From NCBI GenBank assembly GCA_018136815.1, contig CM030931.1, forward strand, positions 6,902,399-6,966,398: a DNA stretch of 64,000 nt, written 5' to 3'. The notes under the pieces are model-generated. The model was given only the letters and a program-made list of their open reading frames with translations. It searched no databases and was not told where the DNA came from. Each line of letters starts with the position of its first letter. Positions within the stretch are counted from its first letter, which is position 1. The DNA is from Isochrysis galbana. Lineage: Eukaryota > Haptophyta > Isochrysidales > Isochrysidaceae. This document shows, piece after piece, positions 20,350 to 31,365 of the stretch. Position numbers and translations under genes: made by a program.

Positions 20350-21599
20350 ATGGCGCAGGAGGCGGAGCCAGAGGGGGCCGATGGGTGGCTCGAGCGGGCG
20401 CAGGAGCTACGGGAGGAAGGAATCGGGCTCTTCGCGCGTGGGCTCGTTGGAGGCGCCAAGGGCCTCTTCGAACGCGCGGCGCACGCACGCATCGCGGCCG
20501 CAGGGGCTTTGAAAGAGCAGGGCAACGCGGCGTTCCAGCGGGCGGAGTGCGCTGAGGCCATCGCAAGCTATGAGCGCGCTCTGGGCGCTCTTGGATGCGG
20601 GCCTAAGCCGGGGCATATGAAGAAAGTGCCTTCACAGCCCTACGACTACCATTACGAATGCGGCGTCGCAGACGCCGAAGGAGATGCGGCGTCGGCCGAG
20701 TTTGCACGTATACTGCGTCTAGGAGTCCCAGCTAAGCTGTTGGTAGCCCTGCATTCCAACCTCGCAGCCTCTTGCCTGAAGGAGCAGCGGTATGAGACTG
20801 CGCGTGCTGCGGCGACGGCTGCTCTCCGCATCGATCCAGATCACGCAAAGTCGCGGAGCCGTCGAGCCGCTGCCTCTGAGGCTCTGGAGGACCGCAGCTC
20901 GGCTTGCGAAGACTATGCTCTCGCCTTTGCTGCAATGATCACCACCTCGGCAGCGACAGACTTGGCGAAGAAACTCATCCACCAGTGGAAGCTACGGGCT
21001 CCCTGCATCACTGCATTTGTAGAAGAGAGCTGCGCTCGGGGCGAGAAGATTCGTGCGTGTGGAGCAGTGGAGAAGGCACTTGCACGTGCCCTGCATGGAA
21101 TCGGCTCAGCTGCAGATTGGGCACGCAACACGCCAATGCCTGGATGCGGGGCGAGTGTGGATGGTGAGCACCTCGCACGCATGCATCACTCACGTTGTTT
21201 ATTTTCCGCTCCTCAGCTCCTTGCAAAGAGCAAACGTGAAGTGTGGCCGAAACCTCAAACAATTCCCTCGATTACTCGAACCTCACAACATTTCCTCCTC
21301 AATCAGGCGCGCGCGTACTTGCGTGGAGCGGTTCGTCTGCATTGATCGATGGCGCAGTCTGGTGCTGTCAGCACGATGATCCTACGGGAGGGCGCTCGCT
21401 TTTGCGAGCCGCTGCATGGATCGTTGGCATCAAAGGGGCTGTTGAGGTTGAGCCGGCAATGTTTCGCGGTCTCAACGAGGAGGTGGAAGTGGACCCAACA
21501 GTTCCATTCCCAGAGAAGCGGCAACGCTTCATCATCCTACTCGCTCCTGATCCAGGTGTCGCGGTTGGGCTCTTTCAACTTATGGAGGTGCGCCTCTAA
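20350..21599 (+). CDS. TPR-domain protein
   Basis: Exons 20350-21163 and 21307-21599 (GT-AG intron of 143 bp) give 368 aa. Tetratricopeptide repeats are visible at residues about 45-85 (ALKEQGNAAFQRAECAEAI) and 130-200 (LHSNLAASCLKEQRYETAR, then AALRIDPDHAKSRSRRA). This pattern is typical of co-chaperone-like TPR proteins. The part after the intron (AAAWIVGIKGAVEVEPAM) is not recognised. A further GT-AG intron at 21588-21660 is possible and would replace the last three codons with another 103 codons ending at 21972. A different frame there also looks protein-like, so the C-terminus is unresolved. Confidence 0.7.
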
Positions 21600-21972
21600 G
21601 GTCTTACTCCAAAATTTATGCATCTACACTCATAGCACTCTCGCTGTCCATGTGCCACAGGCTCTAGCTCGGAGAAGACCTTCGAATTGCCCACGCCTCT
21701 TTCTAGGAACTTTGCAAAACTCATGGGGCTTCCGTCACAGCCCGCGCGTGCGCCGGGCTCTAGCTTCTCTCATTGCATGGTTATATCGATGCCCCGAATC
21801 GCGAGCGCGGTTTTCCCACTTCCCGGCAGACACCATGAAGCCGATTATACAAAAGCAGCAACGATGTGCATGGCTGGTGACCGGGGATTGGACGGTCTCG
21901 AGTGTGACGCATCCGGATTACGAGCGCGAGACTGGCCTCTCAATCGGCGATGGCCCCGTCGAGGACGCGTGA

Positions 21973-22552
21973 TTTCTTTCAGTAGATTTGTCGGTAATGC
22001 CACGCTGATTCACACAAGCCCTCGCGTGGTGTGGGCGTCGCTACCATGCTACTGTCATGACTCAGATGATGGCTCCTCGGGTCTATTGGCTATTGGGTGG
22101 GACTCGTGTACGATGAGATAGTGAGAGATATGGGAGATGTCAATAGTCAATAGGCAGCTGGAGAGTTTGTCAAGTTAACGTTGTAAAGCAAGTCAGACGA
22201 GAGATGAGTCGGGAATACGATCTAGAATTGCGAGTATATCTGCGACGCCCAAGCGGCTGCGGTGCGGGTCGTTGGGCGTACGATCTGGCTCGGGGCTCGG
22301 GCGCATCTCGATGCGCCATACGCCACCATCACAAAATAACTCTTGAAGGTGACTGCTAAATGTATCATTGTGCATTGTGCGACCTTGCCTGCATCGCCTT
22401 GACCCCTTGCCCACTCCCCCTTCCCTTTCCCCTTCGCCTCCCGTCGCCGTCGTTCGTCTTTCCTTTTTCTTCGGCTTTCGGGGGTATGGCGTATGGCCTA
22501 TGCAGACTGCTACTTTGCGGCCTTGCGTCGTGGGGGGAGGTATGGAGTAGGA
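21973..22552. other. Intergenic, no gene seen
   Basis: This stretch between the TPR gene and the first MITE contains short open frames only. It may include an alternative last exon of the TPR gene up to 22121. Nothing else was recognised. Confidence 0.4.
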
Positions 22553-22751
22553 GTAGCAGTCCTAGATGGGAAATACGTATTTACCGTATTTGGCCAGAGA
22601 CCAAATACATATGTATTTGGCTGTATTTGAAGCGTGTCCTGGGTTGTAGGCCTCGAATGTATTTGAAATGTATTTGGCCGGAGGCCAAATACATATGTAT
22701 TTGGCTGTAATTGCGGGCCCCTGCACCGTATTTCCCATCTAGGGTAGCAGT
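22553..22751. mobile_element. hAT-like MITE 1 (183 bp) with 8-bp target duplication
   Basis: The element is 22561-22743. Its ends are CCTAGATGGGAAATACG and CGTATTTCCCATCTAGG, a perfect 17-bp inverted repeat, and it is flanked by the perfect duplication GTAGCAGT (22553-22560, 22744-22751). Inside, the palindrome CCAAATACATATGTATTTGG occurs twice. There is no coding capacity. An 8-bp duplication suggests the hAT superfamily. The first bases resemble those of MITE 2 at 36348 (CCCAGATGGGACAA). Confidence 0.9.
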
Positions 22752-23419
22752 AGCAGGGCTCGCCAGGGCCCCAAAAACCAAAAAACCTTTTTGAAGTTGA
22801 AGATTGAAGATGCCATCTACCGCTGCTTGCAAATACTATTTTGTCTACCCTCCCCTGTCCCCCGGGTCCCGACGGCATTGCCCTTATCCCACAATAATAA
22901 TTCTGAGTGTTAGTGTTAGTTACTACTACTACTAGCGCCACTGGCCATGTACTAATAATACGACAGAGGTCCCGCACCATCACACCACGTACTCCAGGCG
23001 CAGCTATCGCGCCACCTTATCTTCTCACTTACTCTACAATTGTCTTCTTCCGTTCCTCCCTCTCCTTTGCTCCCAAGAGAGAAGAGTTGTACGACGATCC
23101 GTGTGCGAATCGGCCTGGGCCACCAGGCCCAATCTTCTACTCCGTGACTTCTTTTGTAAAACGTGAGAAGAATTCAGGAGTTCTTTTCTGTGGAAGAAGC
23201 CGGCGGCGGCTGCGCGGAAAGCGAGGAGAAGCGAAGGTCTAGCAGCCAAGAGAAAAGAGAGTCTGGAGAGAGACGTACAAACTAAAGTACACGGAAGAAA
23301 GGAAGAGAGAAGGCGATCAAATCCCCATCCTCCCCGAGAGAAGAGGCGCAAAGAGAGAGAGAAGACCGACCATCAACGAGGCACGGGAGGAGAGAGAGAG
23401 AGAGAGGGAGAGAGGGAGA

Positions 23420-23469
<50 letters not shown>

Positions 23470-23913
23470 ACCTGTCTATTCCACGTGATACATGAGTTCC
23501 TTTACGAAAAGAGACCAGAAACAGGGAGAAAAGAGAGGGTTGTGAAGCGAGCGAGCGGGAGAGAGAGGGCGAGCGCACAAGAGGGCGATCGAGACGGAGA
23601 GGCAGAAGGGGTGTAGAGTGGGGGGAAGGGGGTGGGGCGGTGGGGCGGTGGGGCGGTGGCGGGGGCGGGGGCGCGCGGGGGCGGGGGGGGGGGGGGAGGA
23701 GGAGGAGGAGGAGGGGTTGGGGGGGAGCGTGCGTGCAGGAGTCAGGTCCGCCTGGCCACCCGTCGCGCCATCGCTCACTCACTGCCCGCCCACAAGCCCC
23801 CTTCTGCCCTCGCTCTCCCTTGTCCCCCTTTCTGGCGGCCTCCCATTCCCCCTCCCCACCGCTCCCCCCCTTTCCCGTTCGCTTCCGCAGGCATTTGGCT
23901 CCCTCCCTAAAGG
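22752..23913. other. Intergenic with hairpin motif copy 4, (AG)n tract and G-rich tract
   Basis: The hairpin motif (22890-22955) is diverged here. 23387-23468 is an (AG)n microsatellite, and 23620-23720 is very G-rich with a 17-base G run. The last part presumably holds the promoter and leader of the membrane RING protein gene. Long proline- or glycine-rich frames over the G tract are low-complexity translations, not genes. Confidence 0.5.
23387..23468. repeat. (AG)n microsatellite
   Basis: About 80 bases of nearly pure AG dinucleotide, with a few GG interruptions at the left side. Confidence 0.9.
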
Positions 23914-26537
23914 ATGAGCGTGCTCATGCCGAGCGCACAGATATTCCGCTCCCAGCACTGGCGGCGCAATGTTCGCTCCGGCAATGAGACCAACTCCACC
24001 CACGAGCGCAGATCGGCGTCGCTCTCGCCCGCGTCCACCCGACGAATCAGATTTACTCATATGCTCGTGGTGGCCAATGCGCTGCAACTACTCCTCATGA
24101 TCACATTCATCGCGCTGCTCTTGGCGCGTATGGATGACGCTTTTAGCTGCTCCTACTTTGTGGTCATGCTTCCGCTGTGGATGTCGGATGTAATCACGTT
24201 GCTCACAGGAGCCTATGAAATGAGGCGAGCGCTACGTAGCCGCACGGAGACGCCGAGGTGAGCCATAATAGTGCCCGTCCCGAGGCATGCTTGGCGTCGA
24301 GTACTAGTATCACCTCGTAGTGTCTTGCCTTGAAACCATGGAAACTTTGCTGTATGCTCCATGACGCTGTCATGTGTTCGCCCTGCCATGACACAGCCGC
24401 AACCAAACCATCAACCTGATCAATCGTCTCAAGGGCTGTTTATGCGTTGCCGCGTTTAAGGCGCTCCTCTGCATCCGTCTCGACGGCATCAGTGCCGCGC
24501 TTGCTGCTCGTCTCATCTGCATGCCCTACTACGTGGCTGCCCTGCTGCGCCTTGTCCTCCACCTGATGAAGACTCCCCTGCCCGGCTCACTCCCGCGGCG
24601 CACGGCATGTGGTCGGCTCTTTCAGCCGCGGCCAGGCGCGCCCATCAATCCGGTGCACATAATGGTCATTCTCATATCGTGCCGGATCGACAACACCTTT
24701 GAGGCATCATGGGCCCTCACCTTCCTGCCACTCTGGCTATTGTTCAGCATAGTCTCCTTCGTCTGCCTTGGCTTCGGCATCTTGGCCATTAGCATTTTCA
24801 TGATGCGTGGGCCAAACGAGCGTGGACAGAGGCTTCTCTTCCTCGTATGCTTCGTCACTCTCCTCACGATTACCGTCACCGGCTCGGTATTTCTGGTCAA
24901 TCTGACCATAAGACTCGACACCCAGGACGCCAATGCCAGCAACTCGGCAATCTGCCTTCCGCTAATCGTCGGCTACTCGATTCTTCTTGCGTGCTATCTC
25001 GTTTTCACACTGCTGGTACCGCGGCTTCTGCTCAACGACCTTGCTGCCGCCGGTGAAGAACAGGCCACTGAGGAAGAGGACACAGAGGAAGACAATATAC
25101 TCGATTTGGTCACACAGCAGTTGGGCCCACCCTTCCTTGTGCAACATTCGTCAACGCTATTCAAGAGAATCGACATGAACACCTCTACCATGTTCGAGGC
25201 TCTTCGGGCGCGTGGCAAAGCCCTAGCGGCGCACAGTGAGAGCGCGAACAAGATTGGCGAGTTGTCCTTGAGCACGAGTGCAGATGGAGCCACCGAGTCC
25301 CGAGCCCCAGGCCAGTCCACTTACAAGCCCGACATTGAGGAAGGATGGGGTGGGTTGGATAGGCGAGACAGCTATCGGGATGATGCCAGTTTGCACGCGG
25401 GTGGCCGAGGCGAAGCGTCCAGTGTGAAGGGCACCAAACCATCGGACGAGGCTATGCTCTCGGCGCCACTCACGTGGCTTCACGTCACGGCTGCAGACGC
25501 GCGCGACCATGGTGAGTACGTTGCGCTACAGGCCGAGATCGAGGAATGGGTGCAAAAACAAGCCAATGCTCTCCGACGCACGCATTGCTCGGCGTCCCAG
25601 CGGTCCTCCGCGCAAGGGCTAGTCGTGCCTGAGGAGATGAAACACAAGCTGCAGCGTCTCTCCGCCCTCAAACAGCAATTCGCCAGCGCCGTGTGTGCGG
25701 TAGCAGCGGCCGAGGTGCTGTCATCGCATGGTGAGATTGCAGAACAAGATACGTGTCGAAATCTACATTCAATGTCCCCCGGGGAAGACCAGCCCTCCTC
25801 ATCCAGATTCCCCGCCATCGAGATCTCCCAGAGGCCCACAATAAGCGCAGACAGCCCTGATCGATATACCGCTGGTGGCAAGGTCGCATCGCAGCCACCG
25901 GTGGTGGAGGCAGCCGCAGGTATGACATTATCGCCACCTTCAAATCGGGATGTTTGTGTAGATGTCACCGACGCATTTCGCTCCCAGTTGCCAACCCGAG
26001 CTTTGAGTGTTGGCGCTCTGTGCACTACTTCCACATTTGGCGATTCTGAAGGACGAGTTGTGGGAGACGTCTTGAAGGCCGTGCCCTCATCCGACGGCCT
26101 AAGCGAAACAGCTCGTGACGACGTGGATGGCGGAGAGGGCGCGGAAGACAAGTGTTGGATTTGCTTTGATGGCCCACGCGATGCCGTCCTGCTTGAGTGT
26201 GGCCATGGTGGGATGTGCGCGAGCTGCGCGAAGAGGGTGTTAAGGAGGAAAGGTCGCTTTTGCCCGATGTGTCGGCAGCCTGTTGTGCAGGTAAGGGCTT
26301 GGTATCATGTGCGAGCAGCCAACCACATGCACATCCTCCAAATCTGCGGATGCCTAACGCCAATGTCACACTGAACCACCTCATCCCCATGCCCCCTCTC
26401 AGATGGTGCAGCTCCGCCTCGAATCTGTGAGGGAGAGCAAACAAGTGCCTACGCACGTTGTCCCTGTGCTTCTGGCTGATCTGCCGACGGAATGGTTACA
26501 TGATGAGACGAACAAATCAACCGAAGTAATCGAGTGA
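23914..26537 (+). CDS. TMEM185-like multipass membrane protein with C-terminal RING finger
   Basis: Three exons, 23914-24257, 24397-26290 and 26403-26537, with GT-AG introns, keep the frame through 790 aa. Repeated units in the N-terminal half pair a hydrophobic helix with an R(M/I/L)D motif and a PLW motif (LLARMDDAFSCSYFVVMLPLW; RIDNTFEASWALTFLPLWLL). This resembles the TMEM185/Fragile-X-F family. A Ser/Glu-rich cytosolic linker of about 400 residues follows, then a C3HC4 RING at residues about 701-743 (CWICFDGPRDAVLLECGHGG, ending FCPMCRQPV). RINGs of this kind recruit E2 enzymes, so a membrane ubiquitin ligase is likely. The third exon adds a short tail (VPVLLADLPTEWLHDE). Confidence 0.85.
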
Positions 26538-27224
26538 TGGGGCGACGTGGGATAGGCCTGCGTTGCCCTAGCATTGCTGCAGCGCGAATCTGCGGTCTAG
26601 GTTGCGGCATGCCACATATCTTTCTTTGACCATGTTGTTTATGCGCCAAATTTGGCGACCGGCATTGTAGATGTACACGAGTGGTGCTAGACTTTTCCAA
26701 CGAGTCTATGACGGGATGTGGCTACTGCCAATCTTTTGTAGCCGCCCAATGCCGACCTTGTGCGCGCGGGCGGGCGCGGCACGCGCGCGCCAAAGTAGAC
26801 GCGCACGAGCTCCTCGGGCGGAAGGAGAAGCACGCGCCTCACCTTGTTTTATGTGTGTGCTTATAGAACCGCTACTTTTATGAGTGGAGCGCAATGGGGA
26901 GCCTTGCAGATAACAGATTTCGCCGCGAGCCCCCTGTCAGTCGATCCTCATGCTCGCTCGTGCTAGCCGAGCCCGAGTGTTCTCTGTCCAGTTCTCCTTC
27001 CCTTGTTGCCATAAAAAGTCATCCTACATATAAATCACTTCTTACCGGATTCTCACCACGCGCGTAGCCCTGGGGCCGAAGTGGTTAGCTCGACAAAGCC
27101 ACGCCTAGGGCGGTCGAACAGCTATTTTAAGCCTTCGCTAAGGGTGAAAATTGACCAAGTCAAGATTGAGGATTCATTACGAGATTTTTGGATATGGTGA
27201 ACGGATAGGTGTAACTAGCACACA
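26538..27224. other. Intergenic, no gene seen
   Basis: GC content drops toward 27000-27220. No recognised repeat or coding frame is present. It should include the 3' UTR of the RING protein gene. Confidence 0.4.
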
Positions 27225-27720
27225 GTAAGTTGGTAGGATCATGGAGCGCGCGCCGCTCCCCTCCTCTCCTGCCGCCACCCCCGCCGTGCCGGCCGAACGG
27301 GCCGCGACCATTGCCGCGCCGCAGAAGCGCGCGCGAGCCATTAGGTAAAAGAAGATGGGGGGCGCCAGAGCCAGGAGGAGGAGGGAAGGGCCGCGGCTCG
27401 CTGCGGCCACTCGCTCTGACGAGGAAGATTAGCGCTCTTCTGGACCCCTAAACTCACGAGTGCCCCCCCCCCCCCCCCTGCGTTGTTTTCCCCGAAAGGG
27501 TTTTCCCCCCCAGTGTGGCCTCGAGGAGAGGGTGTGCTGGGGTGCGCAGGGTCGGTGCGTGCACTGGGGGGAGGACAAATATCGAGGGGAAGGGGCAGTG
27601 CCCCCTCCCCCTCGGACACCCGGCTCGTCAGGCATGGGGGGATTCCGGGACTAAAAAGTTGTGTCCAATTAGCTCGTGGGGTTGGCTAGGATATAAGATT
27701 ATTTATTTATTTATTTATTT
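27225..27720 (+). repeat. Repeat families A and B joined, copy 2
   Basis: 27241-27340 matches the start of family A (ATGGAGCGCGCGCCGCTCCC) and 27340-27700 matches family B at 380-772, including the C run and the tail GGTTGGCTAGGATAT. The tail passes into (ATTT)n at 27693-27722, which looks like a retroposon 3' tail. The joint A-B order, shared with the left end of the window, suggests one element. Confidence 0.6.
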
Positions 27721-27732
27721 ATGCTTGAGGGC

Positions 27733-28540
27733 TTTGTGCTTTGTGCTTGAGGATAACCTGCATGGCAGATTTAGAATTGGCATATGGCGGAAAGAGAGGT
27801 GTGATGAATTTTTTAAAGTTCTCGTCCATCTTTCTTATGATGGATCCATTGCAATCTGTTGTGGTTAGCGGGAGAGCCGCCCTTTAGGTTTCCCAAAGAG
27901 AGCCGCTCTCTCTTTGTTTTCCCGCCTTCGCGTGTCTCCCTTCGGGTTGCACCCTCTCCGTCCGATCGGGATCCTCCGATCCCGATCTTCCTCTCCTCCC
28001 CCCGTGTGTTAGGATAGGGGTGATCGCTCTCGATCCCCCTCCCTTGTTTTCTCATGTGTGCGCCCCCTTTCTTTCCTCCTTGTGCGCGCCCCCGTGCGTT
28101 TCCCGCGTTTTCTCTTGTCCCAGAGTTTCCGAGAGTCGCGCTCATGGCCGCACTCCCAGAGGCTCTGGGCGAGCTCTCACGACCGCCGTCGCCCCATGCT
28201 CGTGTGAGCGGTGTTCCCGCCGGTGCCATGCCTCCCTCCAGCCCCAGTGCTCCCTGTGCTCAGCCCTCCGTGAGCACGGTCGCCCCTGGAGGGCCCCGTC
28301 CTATGCCTCAACAATTCTTTGAATCACAACCCTCAGCCACATCCACAGCCACTCCACTCCGCCAGCCACACAATCGCTTGCGTACTACTACATCATCAGG
28401 CGCCATTCCATTTATAGGCATGGTTGGGCACTGTGAGGTGGGTGCCTTTGCTCAAATACTAGAAGAATTTTTTTTGTGCCGGCGCATCGCGTATTTGGAA
28501 ACGAGGGGTACCAAATGAAGGCAAACGACCTTGCCGGGGG
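27733..28540 (-). pseudogene. Truncated copy of the 41677-42249 gene and its upstream region, split by a solo LTR
   Basis: 27733-27850 (minus) encodes MDENFKKFI followed by PLFPPY, the first residues of the 42249 ORF, and then diverges. 28371-28540 matches 42260-42430, the region upstream of that ORF. The two parts are contiguous at 42.2 kb but separated here by the LTR at 27857-28370. Both coding start and upstream flank are conserved, so the family includes a promoter-like region. This copy is truncated after about 25-30 codons. Confidence 0.7.
27852..28375 (+). mobile_element. Solo LTR (514 bp) with 5-bp target duplication
   Basis: 27857-28370 starts TGTTGTGG, ends GCCAGCCACA, and is flanked by CAATC on both sides (27852-27856 and 28371-28375). 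The uninterrupted site exists at 42250-42265, confirming insertion. The last 230 bases are open in one frame from an ATG at 28144 (MAALPEALGELSRPPSPHA) right to the LTR end. This recalls the other LTRs here in which gag begins inside the LTR. Recombination between two LTRs would have left this single copy. Confidence 0.85.
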
Positions 28541-28955
28541 GGGGGGGGGACGTCTAAAGATTCAGGGGTAACACCTACTACGGACTGGGCACTGTCTACC
28601 CCAAGCAGCTGCCAGGGGAGGGGAGGATGGGCCGTGGGCTCTCGTGCACACTGGTGGCTTCAGTGTGCGTACTGATCTTATGATTATTTAATGCGATCGA
28701 CTAATTGAGCTGTCGGTCTAGAAGATGATTCGAGTAGAGTCAGAGCCCATCGAACTAGAGTCGCCTCGCAAAGAATGAATTGATTACGCTTCACGGCCAA
28801 GTAAGCATAAAATTAATAGGGATGCTGTGCGGTGTGATACTGCCGCTATTTGTTTGCGTTGCCCCTATGCCATGATATCCAAACGCAACATTGTGCCAGT
28901 GTCACGACGGTCTGACAAGGCTGCGCTGCTGGTGAATGCATGCATGCCGAAAGAC
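28541..28955. other. Intergenic, no gene seen
   Basis: A short G run (28539-28549) and otherwise unremarkable sequence. Confidence 0.4.
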
Positions 28956-29633
28956 TTAGCCATCAACCACGCGATCCATATTGCTGCCTGATGATTCGTT
29001 CGCTAGGTGCGCAGAGATCGGTGCAGAGAACTGTGCTCCCATGACTTCCGCTTTCCTCTCCAGGTAACGTACACACGCACTGATCGGTTGGGATGCCACT
29101 TTTGAGCGGCGGAAGGCACGGGAGATGATGTGATCGTAAGCACCAAATGCCACAGACGACAGAAATTCTCGGCAGCGCAAACTGAGCTTGTCCTTGATGG
29201 TGGCTATGATTGCTGCTTTGTGATCCCAGTGATGATCCAGTAGCACAGAGGCTCGCACAGCCAGCGAGGAATCTGGAAGTGCAAAGGCTAGACGGTCCAG
29301 TTCGCGCCAAACTTGCACGGAAATGTCTGCCTTCGAGCCTAATCCTCGCACTTTTTTCTGGTGTGTCACGAAGTTCGCCAAAGCGATTTTCAGTTGGTAG
29401 TCATCTGGCAACTGAGTTGCATGCGCTACATGTGGCGCTATTGCTGCAGCAGCACGTGTGGATGAGTCGAAGCGGAGGAGCCGCGATCTCTGCCTCGTAC
29501 GGTATTCGGCCTCAATCGTTTCGAGCTGAACCCTCCCTGGCTCCTCGAAACGAAGCTTCTTGCCACCTCGGCACGGACGCTCTCGCCGCGAGCCATCTGA
29601 GCCCCGCCGAGAACTCTTGGACTGGGCGCGCAT
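28956..29633 (-). CDS. Unknown protein, 225 aa
   Basis: I do not recognise this protein. From the ATG at 29633 it has a basic, Ser/Arg-rich N-terminus (SKSSRRGSDGSRRERP), which could be disordered or nuclear-targeting. A mostly helical remainder follows (QLKIALANFVTHQKKVRGLG; LDHHWDHKAAIIATIKDKLS). There are no membrane segments and no cysteine motifs. The frame is open upstream of the ATG for a short distance only. Codon use resembles the neighbouring host genes. Confidence 0.5.
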   Translation of the reverse strand: MRAQSKSSRRGSDGSRRERPCRGGKKLRFEEPGRVQLETIEAEYRTRQRSRLLRFDSSTRAAAAIAPHVAHATQLPDDYQLKIALANFVTHQKKVRGLGSKADISVQVWRELDRLAFALPDSSLAVRASVLLDHHWDHKAAIIATIKDKLSLRCREFLSSVAFGAYDHIISRAFRRSKVASQPISACVRYLERKAEVMGAQFSAPISAHLANESSGSNMDRVVDG

Positions 29634-30357
29634 GGCCTTGGCTTTCTCGCCAGCCTCCGTTCCCGCGCAAACTCCATTTCTAGCTCGCCGCCCTCGTTTC
29701 TTATTTCTTGTTTCTTGTTTTGACTAGCTCTAGAGTCAACTCTCTAGGAAAGGTTAGGCTAACCAGCTGGAACTGAAGGGCGCTGCACGAGGGCAGACGG
29801 CCAGACTGAGGGGCTAGAGCGCGTGGGAAGGCGACGGGAGCGACGCGGTGCATAGGGAGGGCCAGGGAGTCTACACCAAGTCACCAAGGCGGCCCACGAT
29901 GCTCCAAGCTAAACGAACGCAAGTCGTTGCTCGTCGACGTCCGCAAGCCCGTGACCGTCGCTAGGGTGAGAGGGGCCTAGGTCCCACCCATCAGGCATAC
30001 CTCTTGATCTTGATAGTCGGGCATGAATGGAACGGGCCTCGGAGAGAGAGCTAGAGCTATATCGTTCATACTTATATTTGTTGGTTGACAGGGGGTGTAA
30101 AGCACACACGTACACGTGTCCACGAACCTGCGACTAATTTCGTAAACAAACGACAAGGAACCTTGCCCCCGGTGACCCGGTGAGCTTGCCAAAACCACTG
30201 CTGAAACCACGAACCAAAAGCCGGGGATTTTTGAGAGTGTTTCACTCGAGTTTCACTCCGAGTTTGACGTCAAACGGCGAGGTGAAACATTGGTGAAAGC
30301 AGGTTTGTTTGTTTGACTACGCCCACTGGGCTCGTAGGAGAACTCTGGCGGGTTCTC
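29634..30357. other. Intergenic, no gene seen
   Basis: Contains short TTTCTTG repeats (29698-29720) and a GTTTCACTC-rich segment near 30238-30300. No coding feature was recognised. Confidence 0.4.
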
Positions 30358-30714
30358 CTACTGGATTTTCTTTCTCCCTCGCGAGCGATGGCGGTGCGCT
30401 TGCGGCCCGTGGCCCCCCCCTCCGCAGTTCCCCCCCCCCTCCGCAGATTTCTCCCCCCCTCGCAGTTTCAGTTTCCCCTCCCCAGGATCAATGGCGAGGG
30501 AGACCTCATCGTCCGCGCTTTCGTCGGAGAAGCCCGTGAGGAGCTCATCCCACTGATGATCCCCGTCGGCCGCGACAGCCAGTGCCAACGCCATCTCCGC
30601 ATTCGCCAGCTCCATCGCTGTGAAGGGGCGGGTCGGCATCGTCGCTGCTGCTCTCCCCCCCAACGAGGGAAGTAGACGACGAGAAGAAGAACTCGTCACG
30701 ACGTCGTCACTCAT
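30358..30714 (-). CDS. Possible small protein or repeat-encoded frame
   Basis: This 118-aa frame starts MSDDVVTSSSSRRLLPSLGG. It has an acidic middle (DGDHQWDELLTGFSDESADD) and a Gly-rich end over the C-rich tract at 30410-30480. The composition of the first 80 residues is protein-like. The position beside repeats, and its resemblance in style to the LTR-borne gag starts, make a mobile-element origin possible. Confidence 0.25.
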   Translation of the reverse strand: MSDDVVTSSSSRRLLPSLGGRAAATMPTRPFTAMELANAEMALALAVAADGDHQWDELLTGFSDESADDEVSLAIDPGEGKLKLRGGEKSAEGGGNCGGGGHGPQAHRHRSRGRKKIQ

Positions 30715-31209
30715 CGCTCATCGTTTACTTACGGTGACAACGAGAAAATTGATATAAAAATAAATATAAAATAATTAATGTCATATCCTAGCCAACCCCG
30801 GATGGGGCAAGTGACAAGTGGGAGATGCGCTGGCGCAAGTGGACGCCTGTGCAGCTGCCCGCCAGCGTGCGGTCGTGCGCCAACGCCAGCTCGTATGGGG
30901 GCGACGCAAGACGCAAGAGCGAAAAGCTCGACACCATGAATGAGCGTTGCCATGCATGTGCGAGTGAGGGGCGGACCATGCGGCTGCGACGCGTGGGCGC
31001 GCGCGTGCGGCCCCGCGAAGTGCAGGCAGGCGCTTGGGAGGTGAGAGGGGCAGGAGACGAGGGAGAATGAGAGAAAGCAGGAGAGAGAGGGGTGTGGGTG
31101 GTGGTGGGAGGCCAGAGCCGGAGCGAGAGAGCGAGCGCGCGCCTGGTCGTTGGCCACGCTCCCGCGCGCCGCGTTCCCGCCGCTGGTTTTTTTTTGGTTA
31201 TAATGATAG

Positions 31210-31292
31210 CTCAGCAGCCTTGTACTGATATCAGTACATCAGCCCTCAGGGAGCTTATACTGATGCATCAGTACTGATATCAGTACTGACGG
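31210..31292. repeat. Cluster of TGATATCAGTA-type palindromes
   Basis: ACTGATATCAGTA occurs at 31225-31237, and TACTGATATCAGTACTGA at about 31270-31287 is nearly a perfect palindrome. TGATGCATCAGTA lies between them. They are clustered within about 80 bases beside the tail of repeat B. Confidence 0.7.
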
Positions 31293-31365
31293 CCCATCCG
31301 GGTAGCCAACCCCACTAGCTAATCGGACACAACTTTTCCGTCCCGGAATCTCGCCATGCCTGACG

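Noticed and set aside
23476-23910. Proline- and glycine-rich ORFs on both strands
   Set aside because: They translate G/C-only low-complexity DNA with no conserved feature.
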